This document shows positions 25,389 through 35,401 of a DNA stretch of 64,000 nucleotides, one piece after another. Numbering within the stretch: position 1 is the first letter of the stretch; each line of letters opens with the position of its first letter. Position numbers and translations under genes: made by a program. The DNA comes from Hyphomonas sp. (GTDB taxonomy: Bacteria > Pseudomonadota > Alphaproteobacteria > Caulobacterales > Hyphomonadaceae), in the NCBI GenBank assembly GCA_016124495.1, contig WGNP01000002.1, positions 1 to 64,000 on the forward strand, given 5' to 3'. Under the pieces are notes generated by a model that saw only the letters and a list, made by a program, of their open reading frames with translations, had not been told where the DNA came from and made no database searches.

Positions 25389-25880
25389 TCAGCGGCGCGC
25401 GAAATCCTCTACATCGCGGATCGCCTGCTGGTGACGCGCCTGATAAGCAGACACCGTCCTGAGCTCGATACGGTCTTCCACGGCCCGAACGGTCACTGCC
25501 GTTTCTCGCTCGAGGTCGGGAACGGGACCACCGAACAAGTGCAGCGCCGCCCGGTCGTGAAGGCGTAGCGAATTGAGCACGAAACTGCCGGACGCAAAGA
25601 CCAGCCTGAAACTGTCAGCCCGGTCCGGATCAGCCTTGATCGCCGCCTCGATGCGGAGGCGGAGCGGCTTGTCAGGGTGAACAAGTATGACGCCCGGCTG
25701 CGCCATCTCGCACACGATGTCTTGCCGGGCACTGCCCTCTTCCAGCCAGCCGGACAGCGCCGCAATGACAGGCTTCGGAACGCTGACACGGTGATCGGGC
25801 GAATAGACCACCACGACGGGAGGCGAAACACCGTCACCGGGGCTCCGGGCATCGATTGAAGAGTCCGGCCACCGCGCCAT
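25389..25880 (-). CDS. Hypothetical protein
   Basis: A 163-residue protein of unknown family. It has a strand-rich segment ('PPVVVVYSPDHRVSVPKPVI', 'PGVILVHPDKPLRLRIEAAI', 'FRLVFASGSFVLNSLRLHD'), which suggests a small alpha/beta or beta-sandwich fold, and ends in a charged helix. No metal site or nucleotide-binding motif is evident. It is the first gene of a leftward series and divergent from the small RHH-like gene at 25993, leaving an AT-rich promoter region (25881-25992) between them. Confidence 0.55.
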   Translation of the reverse strand: MARWPDSSIDARSPGDGVSPPVVVVYSPDHRVSVPKPVIAALSGWLEEGSARQDIVCEMAQPGVILVHPDKPLRLRIEAAIKADPDRADSFRLVFASGSFVLNSLRLHDRAALHLFGGPVPDLERETAVTVRAVEDRIELRTVSAYQARHQQAIRDVEDFARR

Positions 25881-25992
25881 TCCGCGTCCTGTACCTTTAT
25901 TTATCGATTAATTTTCCTTTAATAACAGTCTTATTGACTTCTTCATACCGGAATCTCATAACCGACCTCAGAGCAGCGAATGGAGTCTCCGA

Positions 25993-26211
25993 GTGTCCAA
26001 GAGCAATAATCGCGTCCCTTTGACCGTCCGGCTTGATCCCGACGACAAGGACTTTTTCGCTGAACACGCAGAACGCTGCGGGATTGAACCCAGCGTGGCT
26101 GCCCGCCAAATCCTCGAGCTCTACGTCCAGCGCTTACGCGATGGTGGCGACTGGATCGATGCGCTGCATGAGCTAAAGTCGGCGTGGAATGTTCCTAAAC
26201 GGGCGGCGTGA
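25993..26211 (+). CDS. Small ribbon-helix-helix-like protein
   Basis: 72 residues: 'RVPLTVRLDPDDKDFFAEHA' gives a strand followed by a helix, then 'GIEPSVAARQILELYVQRLR' a second helix, the Arc/MetJ ribbon-helix-helix order. The first six residues (MSKSNN) precede a basic strand as in DNA-binding RHH dimers. The start is GTG with GGAG 7 bases upstream. Such proteins usually repress nearby promoters or act as antitoxins; no toxin-like gene follows directly. It is divergent from the 163-residue gene, which it may regulate. Confidence 0.62.
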   Translation: MSKSNNRVPLTVRLDPDDKDFFAEHAERCGIEPSVAARQILELYVQRLRDGGDWIDALHELKSAWNVPKRAA

Positions 26212-26348
26212 CATCCCAGAAGCGCGCCCCCCTGAAACTTCCCAAGCTCGACCGGGGCATTTTGGCGATCGCAACACAATCGATAACGAAATCAATTGAG
26301 AGAGTTTCAGTCGGTAACGCTTCAAGCCACACCCTTTGAGGTGAGAGA

Positions 26349-27071
26349 CTATTGCCTAGCCCCTGCAACTCGAAGTCTTTCGAAAGTCGAGCGCACAGCC
26401 TGTGGAGCCAAAACTTCCCCGCTCTCGATGACACTTAGGCTTCGGGCTTCAGAGCGATCAGATCCCCTATACTCAACCCGCGACCGCGCGACGACTCCCG
26501 ACCCCGACTGATCGAGAATTGCAGTAACTCCCTTCGCCCGAAGGTAAAACTCGCGGTCGAATACATCAGGGGGTGTTTCGGCCTCTATCCAGGTGATGTT
26601 TACGGCAATCGGGCGTCCAGCATCGTCGAGGTACCACCAGGAAGATAAGTCACGGTCTCTGAGCTCATCTATGAGTTTGCCGCATTCAAACCACCCGTGG
26701 TCTTGTGCGGTCCTGACCTTAGCAAGAATGTACTCTTCTACGACATGAACCGCAGCCGCTTGATGCACGCGTGTGCTTAGGCGGCTGATCCTGAGCGATA
26801 CATTCTGATCGCCTTTTCGCCGCGCCTCTGTCTCGAATTCCGAAAGATACTCGCAGACTTTCAAGCGGTTACTCTCGGTGTCGACAAACCTCTCGAGAGC
26901 AACTTGCTGCGCCTTTTCGTCTCTTTGTACTTCCTCCTGACGTGCTGCGCTTTTCTGTTTGTGCTCTGCCCAAGCCGACAAGAGGTGCAGCACCAGCGCA
27001 AGCGCCAGACTCCATCCACCTGTTAGCGGCGCGGTGAATACAGCCGTCAGCCAGACAAAATACCAGACCAA
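26349..27071 (-). CDS. Hypothetical membrane-anchored protein
   Basis: A 240-residue protein with an N-terminal hydrophobic region (about 2-33, 'FVWLTAVFTAPLTGGWSLAL' onward) able to form one or two membrane helices, then a charged helical segment rich in Glu, Gln, Arg and Lys ('EHKQKSAARQEEVQRDEKAQ', coiled-coil-like) and a soluble C-terminal domain with Trp-rich 'DRDLSSWWYLDDAGRP' and 'VNITWIEAE'. I do not recognise the family. It is isolated between the RHH-like gene and the DISARM-like operon; its promoter region points away from that operon. Confidence 0.6.
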   Translation of the reverse strand: MVWYFVWLTAVFTAPLTGGWSLALALVLHLLSAWAEHKQKSAARQEEVQRDEKAQQVALERFVDTESNRLKVCEYLSEFETEARRKGDQNVSLRISRLSTRVHQAAAVHVVEEYILAKVRTAQDHGWFECGKLIDELRDRDLSSWWYLDDAGRPIAVNITWIEAETPPDVFDREFYLRAKGVTAILDQSGSGVVARSRVEYRGSDRSEARSLSVIESGEVLAPQAVRSTFERLRVAGARQ

Positions 27072-27636
27072 ACTTGATCACCCTTCTCAGCACACCAGAC
27101 GGAGCGCTCTCGTTCCACCCTGTGAGAAAACTCTGCGAACCCACCAGCGTCGTCATCACGACCAATCTAGTGAGTTGGCCAGCGTATTCGGCCGTCTAAA
27201 AATGACAACCGAGCTGCTCAATCGGATCGCCGACGACTATGCTCGCCATTGTCCTGGATCTGATGGGAAACCAGGGCTTGCGCTCCACGCCGGCAATAGC
27301 ACCTTTCAGTTCAAACAGGGGCCCGGGTCAGTCCTCAGCAGCTAGAAACACTTTAGCCAAAATCCGTGGTCGTGCTGGTCATTTAAGCGCTGTAGAAGCG
27401 CGCATACAGCGGCAACTCCACATGTATGCGCTGCAATGCGCGCAATCTCTGGTTCCGCCGTTCCGAATCCTCGTCTACTGATATCGGGGTGATGCAGTTG
27501 AGAAAGTGCTGGAACTACCCGGATGGAGAAGCGAAGGCTGGGCGGCAGATATGGAGGTCATGAGTTTTAGCGCGGCTTAACGCGACCGATCGACGACGCC
27601 TTGCTTTGCACCCTCATGCTCTAAGAAAATTCCACA
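27072..27636. other. Upstream region of the DISARM-like operon, possible gene remnant
   Basis: This has no convincing complete gene. Plus-strand bases about 27490-27580 would encode a protein-like tail (ELPGWRSEGWAADMEV, then stop) that opens only after an in-frame stop, so it may be the end of a decayed gene. A short inverted repeat (CGCATACA/TGTATGCG) lies near 27400-27430. The operon promoter must lie here, but I could not pick -35 and -10 boxes with confidence. Confidence 0.35.
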
Positions 27637-30573
27637 ATGACGTTTGAACTGAAATTCGCCCCTGTCAGCAATCGCCGCCCCTCCCCGGGCGCCCGCGCAA
27701 AGATCCGGGGCTCGGTTTGGAAAATTCAGAGGGTGGAGCCAGACGGGGCAGCGAACTTCCTGCACTGCGTCGGACTGACCGGTATCGCCAAAGGCAAGTC
27801 GTCGATCTTCATCGACCGCCTCGAGCCCGACCTTGAGCTTCTGGACCCTGCGAACCTGATACTGGTGCCGGACGACAGCAGCAATTTCCGGGACACCAAA
27901 CTCTTTCTGGAAGCGGCGTTCCGGAGCGCGCCTCCAACAGCTCCGTCTCCATTGGTACTAGGCAAGGCTGCGATCGATGATTTGGCCTTCCAGCATGTAC
28001 CCGTCCGCAAAGCGCTGGCGCAGCCGCGCATACGGCTCCTGATAGCCGACGATGTCGGCCTCGGCAAAACGCTTGAGGCAGGTCTCATTGCGTCTGAGTT
28101 GATTCTGCGCCACCGCGCGGAGCGGATCCTGGTCGTATCCACCCGCGCGATGCTGACACAGTTTCAGCGCGAGTTCTGGTCTAGGTTTTCGATTCCCCTC
28201 GCGCGGCTCGACAGCTCTGCGATCAAGCGAATGCGCAATTCTATCCCGGCGAGCTACAATGTGTTCGACCAGTTCGACCGTGCAATCGTGTCGATTGATA
28301 CACTCAAGAAGGATCTCCAGTACCGCGTCGCCCTGGAGACGTCCCGGTGGGACCTAATCATCATCGATGAAGCACACAATGTGGCTGCCCGCAAATCCGC
28401 GACGGGCTCGAAGAGCCAAAGAGCGCGGCTCGCGGAGTTGCTCGCAGCGCAAACCGACGCACTGCTGCTCCTGACAGCGACGCCCCATGATGGCTCGGCA
28501 AGCTCATTTGCGAGCCTTATCGAGATGCTCGACCCAACGCGCGTCCCTGACCCCGACAAGCTGCAGCGCGAGGACATCGAAGACCTGGTTGTGCGCCGGT
28601 TCCGTTCCTCGCCGGAGGTGATGGCCGACATTCGTCAGCATGTTGAGCCGCGGATCCTCTATCCGCGGCATTTCCCGCTCGGGTCGGCGGAAGACGCGGC
28701 TTACGATTATGTTGCCAACCTGAAACTCGATGAGGACATCGAAGCAGGCGAACGCCGGCGGGCGATCGACCTCTTTCGGACCACACTGGCCAAAGCTCTG
28801 TTCTCGAGCCCTGCGGCTTGTCTGGAAACCGTCCAGGGCCGTTTGCGCCGGATCAAGGCGGGGACGGCCAAGGGGTCAGAAGCAGACCGGGCAAAGCTCG
28901 AAGCGCTGGCAGCGTTGCTCTCGCAGATCGAGCCAAAGGATTTCAGCAAGTACCAGGACCTGCTGCAGCTTCTGAAAGAGCAGAAATGGACGGGCCGCGC
29001 AGCGCGCGACCGTCTGGTCATTTTCTCCGAACGGATTGCTACCTTGAACTGGCTCCAGTCGCGTCTGACCGAGGACTTGGGTCTTGCTCCCGAAACGATC
29101 GGCAAAGTAGACGGTTCTTCTGTCGAAGCCGATGAGACCACGCAGAAAGTGCTGCAGGATTTTGGTCAGGAGGGCTCGAAGCTCCGCATCCTCCTTGCGT
29201 CAGACATGGCCTCTGAAGGGCTCAACCTTCACTTTCAGTGCCACCGTCTCATTCATTTTGACTTGCCCTGGTCGCTGCTGAGATTTCAGCAGCGCAATGG
29301 ACGTATCGACCGGTACGGACAGGATCGCCGACCAGAGATCTACTACTTCATTGGCGAGAGCAGCCACCCCCGCGTGCGTGACATGTGGGTACTCGATAAG
29401 CTCGTGGCCAAAGATGAAGCCGCGCAGGACGGGATCGGCGATCCGGCCGTTTTCCTCGGATGCGGCGACATCGAAGGGGAAGAGGCAAAAGTCGCAGAGG
29501 CGATTGCAAAGGGGATCGGCGCTGAGGCCTTCGAAGCCCAGATGGACGCGGTCGCCGCATCACGCGCACCGGAGCAAGTGACCGACGAATGGGAGCTGTT
29601 GTTCAGCGAATATCAGGAGACCGCGCCCGCCCCCGCGCAGCCCCTTCGGAAGCCACCGCAACTTTATGAGGACACATTCAGTTTTGTCGCGGCGATGCTG
29701 CAGCAACTCTCAAGTGGCAATGGCCGAGATTTTGCCGTTGATCCCGTGGAGCGGGTGATCCGTCTTACCTTGCCTGACGAACTCAAGGCCAATGATGCGT
29801 TCGGTTACAATCTGGCAGGTCAGGTGGATGACCGGTACATGCCGCCTGAAGCCGTCGGGCCGGGCGACCGTATCGAACTGACGGACCGAGCAAGCAATGT
29901 CAGTCAGGCGATTCAGCAAGCGCGAGCGGAAGAACGCGCCTGGCCGACTTTGCAATATCTTTGGGGCGTGCATCCTTTGGTCAAATGGCTCGGGGAGCGC
30001 GCCGAGTCTCTGTTTTCTCATGGGCAAGCACCTCTTTGCGAAGTGCAGCAGGGATTGGAGCCCGGTGAGACAGCCATTCTGGTTCATGGCGCCGTGCCGG
30101 ATGGTGCGGGGCGTCCAGCGGTCGAGCTTTGGAGTGTCGTATTCCTGACGCAGGGCGCGGTGTCGCGCATTGAGGCGGATGTCGATGCGTTTCTCACGCG
30201 GATCGGATTCAAGGGAGACACGCCGAACCCTGCGCGTGAGCAGGCACCGGTATCCGCCACCATGTTAGAACTCGCGGTGGAAGCCTTCCAATCCGAACTT
30301 TCCAAAGCGCGGCGCGTCCGCCAAACTGAACTCAACGAAGTGGCAACCAGTGTTCGCGCCCGCCTAGCAGGCTTCAAAGGCCGCTTTGACGTCCAGCTCT
30401 CTCTTCAGCTTGAAGCCGGCCAAGCAAATGCGAAGGACCGTATGCAGCGCAAAGTCGAGGGCATGTTCCGAAGTTGGGAGCAGTGGATCACGAACGCCTG
30501 CGTGCTGATCGATGAGCCCAATCCACATGTGGATATCAAGGCTGTGTTCCGGAGGTCAGAGCATGGCGTTTGA
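27637..30573 (+). CDS. SNF2-type helicase, DrmD-like
   Basis: A 978-residue SF2 ATPase. A short N-terminal beta domain ('GARAKIRGSVWKIQRVEPDG', about 18-60) precedes the two RecA-like lobes: motif I 'IADDVGLGKTLEAGLI' (about 137), motif II 'IIIDEAHNVA' (about 243), motif III 'LLLLTATPHDGS', then lobe 2 with 'LLASDMASEGLNLHFQCHRL' and motif VI 'QQRNGRIDRYGQ' (about 550). The C-terminal 400 residues are helical. The closest family that I know is DrmD of class 1 DISARM, always next to a large adenine methylase as here. The start ATG has no clear ribosome site. Its stop overlaps the next start by 11 bases. Probable role: translocation on invading DNA. Confidence 0.85.
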   Translation: MTFELKFAPVSNRRPSPGARAKIRGSVWKIQRVEPDGAANFLHCVGLTGIAKGKSSIFIDRLEPDLELLDPANLILVPDDSSNFRDTKLFLEAAFRSAPPTAPSPLVLGKAAIDDLAFQHVPVRKALAQPRIRLLIADDVGLGKTLEAGLIASELILRHRAERILVVSTRAMLTQFQREFWSRFSIPLARLDSSAIKRMRNSIPASYNVFDQFDRAIVSIDTLKKDLQYRVALETSRWDLIIIDEAHNVAARKSATGSKSQRARLAELLAAQTDALLLLTATPHDGSASSFASLIEMLDPTRVPDPDKLQREDIEDLVVRRFRSSPEVMADIRQHVEPRILYPRHFPLGSAEDAAYDYVANLKLDEDIEAGERRRAIDLFRTTLAKALFSSPAACLETVQGRLRRIKAGTAKGSEADRAKLEALAALLSQIEPKDFSKYQDLLQLLKEQKWTGRAARDRLVIFSERIATLNWLQSRLTEDLGLAPETIGKVDGSSVEADETTQKVLQDFGQEGSKLRILLASDMASEGLNLHFQCHRLIHFDLPWSLLRFQQRNGRIDRYGQDRRPEIYYFIGESSHPRVRDMWVLDKLVAKDEAAQDGIGDPAVFLGCGDIEGEEAKVAEAIAKGIGAEAFEAQMDAVAASRAPEQVTDEWELLFSEYQETAPAPAQPLRKPPQLYEDTFSFVAAMLQQLSSGNGRDFAVDPVERVIRLTLPDELKANDAFGYNLAGQVDDRYMPPEAVGPGDRIELTDRASNVSQAIQQARAEERAWPTLQYLWGVHPLVKWLGERAESLFSHGQAPLCEVQQGLEPGETAILVHGAVPDGAGRPAVELWSVVFLTQGAVSRIEADVDAFLTRIGFKGDTPNPAREQAPVSATMLELAVEAFQSELSKARRVRQTELNEVATSVRARLAGFKGRFDVQLSLQLEAGQANAKDRMQRKVEGMFRSWEQWITNACVLIDEPNPHVDIKAVFRRSEHGV

Positions 30574-33500
30574 ACTGATTGGCATTGAGAACGAGAACGA
30601 TTTCTATCCCGCTGCTTTTCTGTCTTCGGCGCTGGAAGCAGAGATCGCGGATGCGATTTCGCGCTGGGCGTCGGGCGAACCCTCAATTTCGCCCGACAAG
30701 CGGCTCGAGCCGATTGCTGAAGAATACCTTAGGCTGCTGAGCCGTATTCGCTTGTCAGGAACACGGGAGATTTCGCTTGAGAACGCAAAAGCCGCATCCT
30801 CCCTGATCATCCCTGCGCTCGGCTATGAATATAGACGCGCCTTCGCGTCTCTCGATAGCGGCGTCCAAGTGCCTCTGCTTGCGCGAGTTGCCGATGCGGA
30901 CGGACGGGACCGCCTTTGGATGATTGAATCGCCGCTCCCCGGCAAAGAGGACGAGGCGGCTGATCCTCTGTCGCTTTCTTTCTCAAAAGATCAGTTCCCT
31001 GACAGCCTCGTGGCTTCTGCGGATACAGAATCCACGATCCAGGATGTGATCTCGAGCGGCATCTTTGATCAGACTGACCCTCCACGCTTTGTCATTGTGG
31101 CGTCACCATCCCAGCTGGTTCTGGTCGACCGAAACAAATGGACGAGCCGCTCCGTTCTTCGCTTCGACCTCGCTGAAATCTTCACGCGAAGCGATCGCCC
31201 TACCCTTCAGGCGATGGCCTGCTTCCTGTCGCGGGAGGCCCGCGTCCCCCAGACGGGTATTCCGCTGGCAGAACGACTAGAAGAGGAAGCCCAGCGCCAC
31301 GCAAACGCGGTCACCGGCTCGCTCAAGAAAACGGTTCGCGAAGCAATCGAGATTCTCGGTAACGAAGTCTTGGCAGCCTGCGAGAACAAATATCCGAAAG
31401 GGCATCCGCGCGCGGGGGTCTGGATCGAGAGCCAGGATCTCTCGATCGAGTGTCTGCGTTACATGTACCGGCTACTCTTCCTCTTCTATACTGAAGCCAA
31501 TCCCCGTCTCGGCATCGTCCGCATGGACGATCCTGCCTATCGCACGGGTTATAGTCTCGAAGCCTTGAGAGCACTTGAATCCGTGCGACTGCGGACGGTG
31601 GAGGACCGTGAAGGCACATTCATCTGGGATAGCCTGCAGAGGCTGCTTGGATTGATGTTCGAGGGTCTGACGCCTCGCCAGATTGGCGCGAGCAAGTCTT
31701 TCTCCCTGCCGCGTGTGCGTGTTTCGTTGCTCGACCCCCAGAGCACGCCAATCCTCTCGCGGGTGAAGCTTCGCAACGAAGCTCTGCAGAAGATCATTCG
31801 CCTGTTGTCGCTGAAGCAAGACAAAGCAGGCACGGGTCGCATCTCGTACGCCCAGCTCGGCATTGGCCAACTCGGCGCAGTCTATGAAACGCTGATCTCG
31901 TTCACTGGCTTTGTCGCCAAGACAGATCTGATCGAGCTGATCCCTGGCAAAGCGGCGTCCAACGACGCAGACGATGAGGATGCGAACGACGAAGAAGACG
32001 AAACCGATGCAGAGGACACAGATGAAGAAGAAGTCGGAGCCTATTCGGCAACGAACAAGATCGACCCCCTTGCTCCGAGTTACTTTGTAGAGCGTAGCCG
32101 TGCTGACGAGTTTAAACCCGAACAGATCGTCTATGACGGCCCCCAGCCACGGATCTATCGAAAAGGCAGTTTCATCTACCGCCTTGCCGGCAGGGACCGC
32201 CAGAAGTCCGCATCCTACTACACACCGGAGCCTCTCGCGCGACTTCTCGTCAAGCATGCGCTGATAGAGCGCTGTAAGGATCTCAAAGCGGATGACATCC
32301 TTGATCTCAAAATCTTAGAGCCGGCGATGGGATCGGCCGCGTTCCTTGTCGAGACAACTAATCAGCTTGCGGATCTCTATCTGGAGCGCAAGCAGACAGA
32401 GACCGACCAGCGGATCCCTCAGGAAAACTACTTCGAGGAACGCCAACGCGTCCGAGCGTATATTGCGGACCGAAACTGTTTCGGCGTCGACCTCAACCCG
32501 ATCGCTGTTGAACTGGGTCAGATATCTCTCTGGCTCAACAGCCTGCACAATGGTGAGTTCTCGCCCTGGTTTGGCGACCAACTGCACGCGGGCAATTCGT
32601 TGATCGGCGCAAGGCGCGCGAGCTATCCTAAACGCCTGCTGACGACAAGGAATGCGAAGGATCTCTGGCTACAACAAAAGCCGGAGGAAATCGGCTGGCG
32701 CGGCGCGCGCCCTGCCGATCATGTCTGGCAATTCCTGCTCCCCGCCAAGGACATGGCCAAGTTCGATACCGAGAAATCGATCGCGGAGTTTGCAAAGCCG
32801 GCGCAGGACGCGATTAAGGCGTGGCGCAGGGGCGGATTCTTCGCCCCCTTCGAGGATCATGAGGTGAAGATCCTCGTCCAGCTGTCTGTAGCTGCAGACG
32901 CACTTTTCGAGTCCGTTGCTGACGACCTCAAGAAAATTCGCGCCAGCTGCAATGACGAGATAACGCTCTGGCCCGGCAAGACCATGCCCGGCGTCAAAGG
33001 TCAGGACTATAACACAAAGCTCGAACGCCTCCGGGTGTTGCAAGGCGTGGAGCACGTGTCAAACTCGCTCCCCTACCAGCGCCTAAAGACCGCAATGGAC
33101 GCCTGGTGCGCGCTTTGGCTATGGCCGCTGGATCAAGCGGACAAGCTCCCAAGCCGGCAGCAGTTCCTCTTCGGTCTGACGTCTATACTCAAAGGTGGCA
33201 TCACTTCGAGCGGAGACCTTGAGGTCCCGGCACGAGAAGACATGAGCCCAAGACAAGGCGACCTGCTTACAAGACAGGAAGCAGCCGACGCGCTCGCCGC
33301 CGAACTTCCCTCCGCCAACTCACAAAGCGCGCTGTTTCAGCAAACAGATATCGATGCTCTGGTCGAAGCCTCCCCCTGGCTCAAGGTCGCCCAACAAGTC
33401 GCTGCCCGCGAGCGATTCACTCACTACGATCTCATCTTTGCAGACGTGCTCCGCGACCGCGGCGGCTTCGACCTCATCGTCGGAAACCCGCCTTGGGCCA

Positions 33501-35401
33501 AGCCCAGCTGGAACGAAGGCCTGGTGCTCGCAGACTTCGACCCTATCCACCTCGGACTATCAGCTACGCAAGCAAAAGCAGTTCTGGCAGAAGCGCTCGC
33601 CAAAATTGGGAAGCAGAAAGAATTTCTCTCGGAGTTCGTGTCCACTCGCGGTGCAATGGCAGTCACAAGCTCTGAACAAATGAATCCATTTGCAGGAGGC
33701 GGCGCCAATAACCTTTATCGCTGCTTCCTTGATTTAGCATTTCGGGCATCGCAACCCTCAGGTGTATCGGCACTCATTCATCAAGATGGACACCTCACCG
33801 ATCCAAAGTCGGGCATATTCCGTTCTAAAGTATACCGTCGACTGGTGAAGCGCTTTCAGTTTCGGAATGAGATTAGATCCAAGAACTTCTCAGAAGTAGC
33901 CAACAATAAGTACTTCTCGCTTAATATTTACTTTGGCTCAGAACGATCTGTTTCTTTCGATAATTTTGCTGCAGCATTCCTCGCCTCTCAAGTCGAGGAA
34001 TCTTACGCTCACGACGGAAAAGGAAGCGTTCCCCTCGAGCGAACCCACGACAATAAATGGGACACGAGAGGCCATAGACAGCGTATTGTTCATATAAACG
34101 AATTCACAATGAGCGCTATCCATGCACTCTCAGAAGCTGAAATCATCCCGATCGAACAAACTCGATTCTTGCAGCCTTTTCACGCTGGCATGCTCGATAT
34201 TTTTAGGAAACTAGCTGACAAGAGCACGATCGCCGCCGCAATTTCAAAATGGCAAATGGACAGAATTTGGGATGAAACGAATTCCCAAAAGGTGCTGCAA
34301 GTACTTCGCAAAAGAATCGATTTTGCGGCTTCATCCTCGGAGACAATTCTCACCGGTTCTATGATTCATGTCGGGAACCCCCTGTACAAATCTCCGAACC
34401 GCGGCTGCAAATCGAACAAGGACTATGAAGTAATTCAGCTGGATCAAATCGGCGAAGAGTATCTGCCTCGATGCTTGTATGTGCCAACCGATGATACTGA
34501 CCGCTACAGACAACATTTGCCAAAAACTGGATGGGATCCAACCAAATCGCACACGGACCATTTTAGGTTGGCTTGTCGCCGAATGATTGACCCAAAAGGT
34601 GAAAGGAGCCTGATCACAGCCCTTGTGCCACCCGGTATGGCCCATGTTCACACCATTGAAAGTATTGCGTTTAAAGAGATCGATGATCTTCTTTGCGTCA
34701 GCGCTTTGTCATTTTCCATCGTCTACGATTTTCTGACACGCGTGTCGGGTCGAACAGATCTTTATGACTCTGCGGTTGGTGGATGGCCGCATGTTGATCT
34801 AGCTGATGCTTGCAAGCTGCATGTACTACGGCTTTCCTGCCTTACGCGTCCCTACGCACCGCTTTGGAGCGAGGCTTTGAAGCATGTCAGATCGTCCAGG
34901 TGGCATACTGAGGATGAGCGGCTTCGAACTCTAGATTTCGAGGGAAACATAGTCGAATGGACCTCCGAACATGCTCTTAAAACGCATTTCAGTAGGCGGA
35001 TGGCGCTTGTAGAGATTGATGTCTTGGTAGCGCAGGCTCTAGGCTTAAGCCTGCAGGATCTGATCGATATTTATCAGATATATTTCCCAGTAATGCAGAA
35101 GTACGAGGATGGCACGTGGTACGATGCTAACGGGAGTATTGCTTGGACAAATTCGAGGGGATTGATCGGAACAGGATACGTTGATGCGAACAATAAATCA
35201 CCGCCTGAGGCAAGTTGGTTGCGCACAGTCGAGACGAACCCGACCGAACTAACATGTGTCGTGAAGCTTGATGCCTATTCAACGGGCCCACGTGAAGTCA
35301 CCCGGCGCTTCGTCGGCCCCTTCACCAAGTGTGATCGCGTCGAAGACTACAAGCGTGCTTGGGCCTTCTTTGAGGCGCACAAGGATGGGAAGAGCGCGTA
35401 A
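30563..35401 (+). CDS. Large N6-adenine DNA methylase, DrmMI-like
   Basis: 1612 residues, far longer than a simple methylase. The N-terminal 540 residues resemble the helical region of type IIG/Eco57I-like enzymes; an acidic linker (about 466-492, nearly all D and E) follows. The methylase core: 'SASYYTPEPLARLLVKHALI' (about 546), SAM motif I 'LEPAMGSAAFLVE' (about 585), 'FGVDLNPIAVELGQISLWL', and catalytic NPPW in 'FDLIVGNPPWAKPSW' (about 974). The remainder is a target-recognition region. The ATG at 30563 has GGAGG 7 bases upstream. In class 1 DISARM, the DrmMI methylase marks host DNA; here it is third to none in size and its recognition part is markedly AT-richer than its neighbours. Confidence 0.87.
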   Translation: MAFELIGIENENDFYPAAFLSSALEAEIADAISRWASGEPSISPDKRLEPIAEEYLRLLSRIRLSGTREISLENAKAASSLIIPALGYEYRRAFASLDSGVQVPLLARVADADGRDRLWMIESPLPGKEDEAADPLSLSFSKDQFPDSLVASADTESTIQDVISSGIFDQTDPPRFVIVASPSQLVLVDRNKWTSRSVLRFDLAEIFTRSDRPTLQAMACFLSREARVPQTGIPLAERLEEEAQRHANAVTGSLKKTVREAIEILGNEVLAACENKYPKGHPRAGVWIESQDLSIECLRYMYRLLFLFYTEANPRLGIVRMDDPAYRTGYSLEALRALESVRLRTVEDREGTFIWDSLQRLLGLMFEGLTPRQIGASKSFSLPRVRVSLLDPQSTPILSRVKLRNEALQKIIRLLSLKQDKAGTGRISYAQLGIGQLGAVYETLISFTGFVAKTDLIELIPGKAASNDADDEDANDEEDETDAEDTDEEEVGAYSATNKIDPLAPSYFVERSRADEFKPEQIVYDGPQPRIYRKGSFIYRLAGRDRQKSASYYTPEPLARLLVKHALIERCKDLKADDILDLKILEPAMGSAAFLVETTNQLADLYLERKQTETDQRIPQENYFEERQRVRAYIADRNCFGVDLNPIAVELGQISLWLNSLHNGEFSPWFGDQLHAGNSLIGARRASYPKRLLTTRNAKDLWLQQKPEEIGWRGARPADHVWQFLLPAKDMAKFDTEKSIAEFAKPAQDAIKAWRRGGFFAPFEDHEVKILVQLSVAADALFESVADDLKKIRASCNDEITLWPGKTMPGVKGQDYNTKLERLRVLQGVEHVSNSLPYQRLKTAMDAWCALWLWPLDQADKLPSRQQFLFGLTSILKGGITSSGDLEVPAREDMSPRQGDLLTRQEAADALAAELPSANSQSALFQQTDIDALVEASPWLKVAQQVAARERFTHYDLIFADVLRDRGGFDLIVGNPPWAKPSWNEGLVLADFDPIHLGLSATQAKAVLAEALAKIGKQKEFLSEFVSTRGAMAVTSSEQMNPFAGGGANNLYRCFLDLAFRASQPSGVSALIHQDGHLTDPKSGIFRSKVYRRLVKRFQFRNEIRSKNFSEVANNKYFSLNIYFGSERSVSFDNFAAAFLASQVEESYAHDGKGSVPLERTHDNKWDTRGHRQRIVHINEFTMSAIHALSEAEIIPIEQTRFLQPFHAGMLDIFRKLADKSTIAAAISKWQMDRIWDETNSQKVLQVLRKRIDFAASSSETILTGSMIHVGNPLYKSPNRGCKSNKDYEVIQLDQIGEEYLPRCLYVPTDDTDRYRQHLPKTGWDPTKSHTDHFRLACRRMIDPKGERSLITALVPPGMAHVHTIESIAFKEIDDLLCVSALSFSIVYDFLTRVSGRTDLYDSAVGGWPHVDLADACKLHVLRLSCLTRPYAPLWSEALKHVRSSRWHTEDERLRTLDFEGNIVEWTSEHALKTHFSRRMALVEIDVLVAQALGLSLQDLIDIYQIYFPVMQKYEDGTWYDANGSIAWTNSRGLIGTGYVDANNKSPPEASWLRTVETNPTELTCVVKLDAYSTGPREVTRRFVGPFTKCDRVEDYKRAWAFFEAHKDGKSA

